This document shows positions 3,963-5,054 of a stretch of 5,054 nucleotides of DNA, piece after piece. Under the pieces are notes generated by a model that was not told where the DNA came from, searched no databases, and saw only the letters and a list, made by a program, of their open reading frames with translations. Made by a program: the position numbers and the translations under genes. Origin of the DNA: Candidatus Bathyarchaeota archaeon. Its GTDB lineage: Archaea; Thermoproteota; Bathyarchaeia; 40CM-2-53-6. Position 1 is the first letter of the stretch, and every line of letters begins with the position of its first letter. The stretch is from positions 1-5,054 of the forward strand of contig VBBA01000281.1 of the NCBI GenBank assembly GCA_005888675.1. Reading direction: 5' to 3'.

Positions 3963-5054
3963 CTATTGGTCGCCAACTTTCTTAGCTGCGCGGACAAGGG
4001 TGGAGGCTACATTCTCGCGACCCATAGCAACCACGTAGGGGCCAAGTCTCGGCCCAGATTCGGATCCGATAAGTATGCGGTACAGGGTCTTGAACAATTT
4101 GCCTGGCTCAAGCCCGTGCTTCCTTGCTGTGGTGAATATCACGTTCTGGATGTAGTTCTCATCGTCACTACTGGCGCTAACGATAGTCGCAAAGTCGAGC
4201 ACCGCATCCCTCTCAGGACCCTCCAGCCGGACGTTTGTTTCAGGAGTAGCAATTGTTTCCATATCTCTGGCCCAATTCTCCGCTTCCTCAAGCCTTTGCT
4301 TGAATCGAGGATCTGATTGATTGATCTTGTATCCGTAACCAGATAGTTTCTCTATGATGAACGATTCTTCCTTGCCCTTTGGGGCCACCTTAGCCAAGTA
4401 GACCATCAAGTTGTGAGGGACGTGGGGACCCGGAGAGGCCGGAGGTTTCCGGTTCCAGACATACTCGTACAGGCCGCGAAGTTTGGCCTCGTCTTTGGAA
4501 TCAGGAGCCTTGGTCTTCCCGAAGTAAACGTCCTCTAAATTATCTAACTCAGCTACGAAGGACGGCACATCCTTCAACTCGACGGGACGCGCTCCTGTGC
4601 TCCGTTTGAACATCAGCAGGAGTAGACTTTGAGGAGGTCCATACTTCAGCCATAACTGTGGAGCTATCACGTTGCCCACCGACTTCTGAAACCTCCTGCC
4701 AGTCTTGTCCACGAAATGCTCGTACCTCGTGTGATATGGAGCAGGCTCTCCGAAGATTTCTTCCATAATTCTGTCGTTGACTTTGACGGACTCTATCAGA
4801 TCCTTCCCGTACGGCTCGTAAGCAATCTTCAGCGCCGACCATCTGGCCGCAAATTCAACCTTCCAGCTAAGCTTTCCTTGTCCCGAGTAAACATCCACTT
4901 CCCCCGTGTATCCACATCCTTCCAAGAAGGAGCCGCGAAGCTGCATCCCCTCGCACGAGTATTTGACGACGTGACGACTCGCGTCGTATTCCAAAGCCTT
5001 GGTGGTGTAGATTCGTCCACATTGTTTGCAAATGGCAAAGTACGGCAGAACCTC
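3963..5054 (-). CDS. lysS: Class I lysyl-tRNA synthetase, partial (N-terminus outside window)
   Basis: The frame is open to the window edge and shows the C-terminal 363 residues of an enzyme usually about 520-540 long. It charges tRNA-Lys with lysine using ATP; the class I type is typical of archaea and rare in bacteria. In visible numbering from the window edge, a zinc-ribbon-like set is seen: C9-x2-C12 (CKQCG), then C34 and C47-G. Next comes the catalytic block FAARWSALKIAYEPYGKDL at 68-86, matching the family ...RW...EPFGKDH. A KMSKS-equivalent loop GRRFQKSVGNV follows at 119-129, then APQLWLKYGPPQSLLLLMF and a helical anticodon-binding C-terminal half ending RAAKKVGDQ. The HIGH motif would be upstream of the window. 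The TTG at 4994 is an internal codon, not the start, because coding (AICKQCGRIYTTKA) continues before it. It is the first gene seen in a minus-strand operon with the acetyltransferase and spoIIM-like genes. Confidence 0.96.
   Translation of the reverse strand, partial: EVLPYFAICKQCGRIYTTKALEYDASRHVVKYSCEGMQLRGSFLEGCGYTGEVDVYSGQGKLSWKVEFAARWSALKIAYEPYGKDLIESVKVNDRIMEEIFGEPAPYHTRYEHFVDKTGRRFQKSVGNVIAPQLWLKYGPPQSLLLLMFKRSTGARPVELKDVPSFVAELDNLEDVYFGKTKAPDSKDEAKLRGLYEYVWNRKPPASPGPHVPHNLMVYLAKVAPKGKEESFIIEKLSGYGYKINQSDPRFKQRLEEAENWARDMETIATPETNVRLEGPERDAVLDFATIVSASSDDENYIQNVIFTTARKHGLEPGKLFKTLYRILIGSESGPRLGPYVVAMGRENVASTLVRAAKKVGDQ

Noticed and set aside
3873..4316. 147-residue plus-strand ORF
   Set aside because: It is antisense to the end of lysS and the start of the acetyltransferase, both clearly recognisable, and has no family features.
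1..5054. CRISPR array, integrase, transposase or toxin-antitoxin genes
   Set aside because: No regularly spaced repeats and no frame with recombinase, transposase or toxin motifs were found by reading both strands.

Overview
The window most likely comes from an archaeon, with soil or sediment Thaumarchaeota (Nitrososphaeria-like) as my best guess. The evidence is the C-terminal two thirds of a class I lysyl-tRNA synthetase, a tRNA-Gln with the archaeal A1-U72 pair and an apparent intron outside the usual anticodon-loop site, little Shine-Dalgarno signal before most genes, and roughly 50% GC in the housekeeping genes. The species assignment is inference; nothing here names a genus.

Layout from left to right. 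Positions 155-355 (+) hold a small two-helix membrane protein, followed after 13 bases by a phosphoenolpyruvate mutase/isocitrate lyase superfamily enzyme (369-1208, +). A convergent gap follows. A gene on the minus strand (1309-2253) encodes a squalene-cyclase-like alpha/alpha-barrel protein of a type I associate with actinobacteria and other soil bacteria; its GC looks higher than that of its neighbours. A gap of about 290 bases separates its start from a minus-strand tRNA-Gln(TTG) at 2546-2643. From 5054 down to 2713 runs a tightly packed minus-strand operon: lysS (partial, N-terminus outside the window), a RimI-type GNAT acetyltransferase (1-base gap), and a SpoIIM-like multi-pass membrane protein (29-base overlap).

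The most interesting signal is the geometry around the tRNA. The last 15 bases of the tRNA-Gln gene, including its CCA, recur at 1236-1251 in the same orientation with one extra base, and similarity stops exactly at the CCA end. The interval between the two copies contains only the bacterial-looking cyclase-like gene and its upstream gap. This is the arrangement left by site-specific integration at a tRNA 3' end, although no integrase is visible, so it would be a cargo remnant or a coincidence. The cyclase-like gene also has an uncertain start: the only canonical in-frame upstream ATG is followed three codons later by TAG. The lysS-rimI-spoIIM block looks like ordinary core genome. I do not see a complete new defence or mobile system, and no CRISPR or rRNA.
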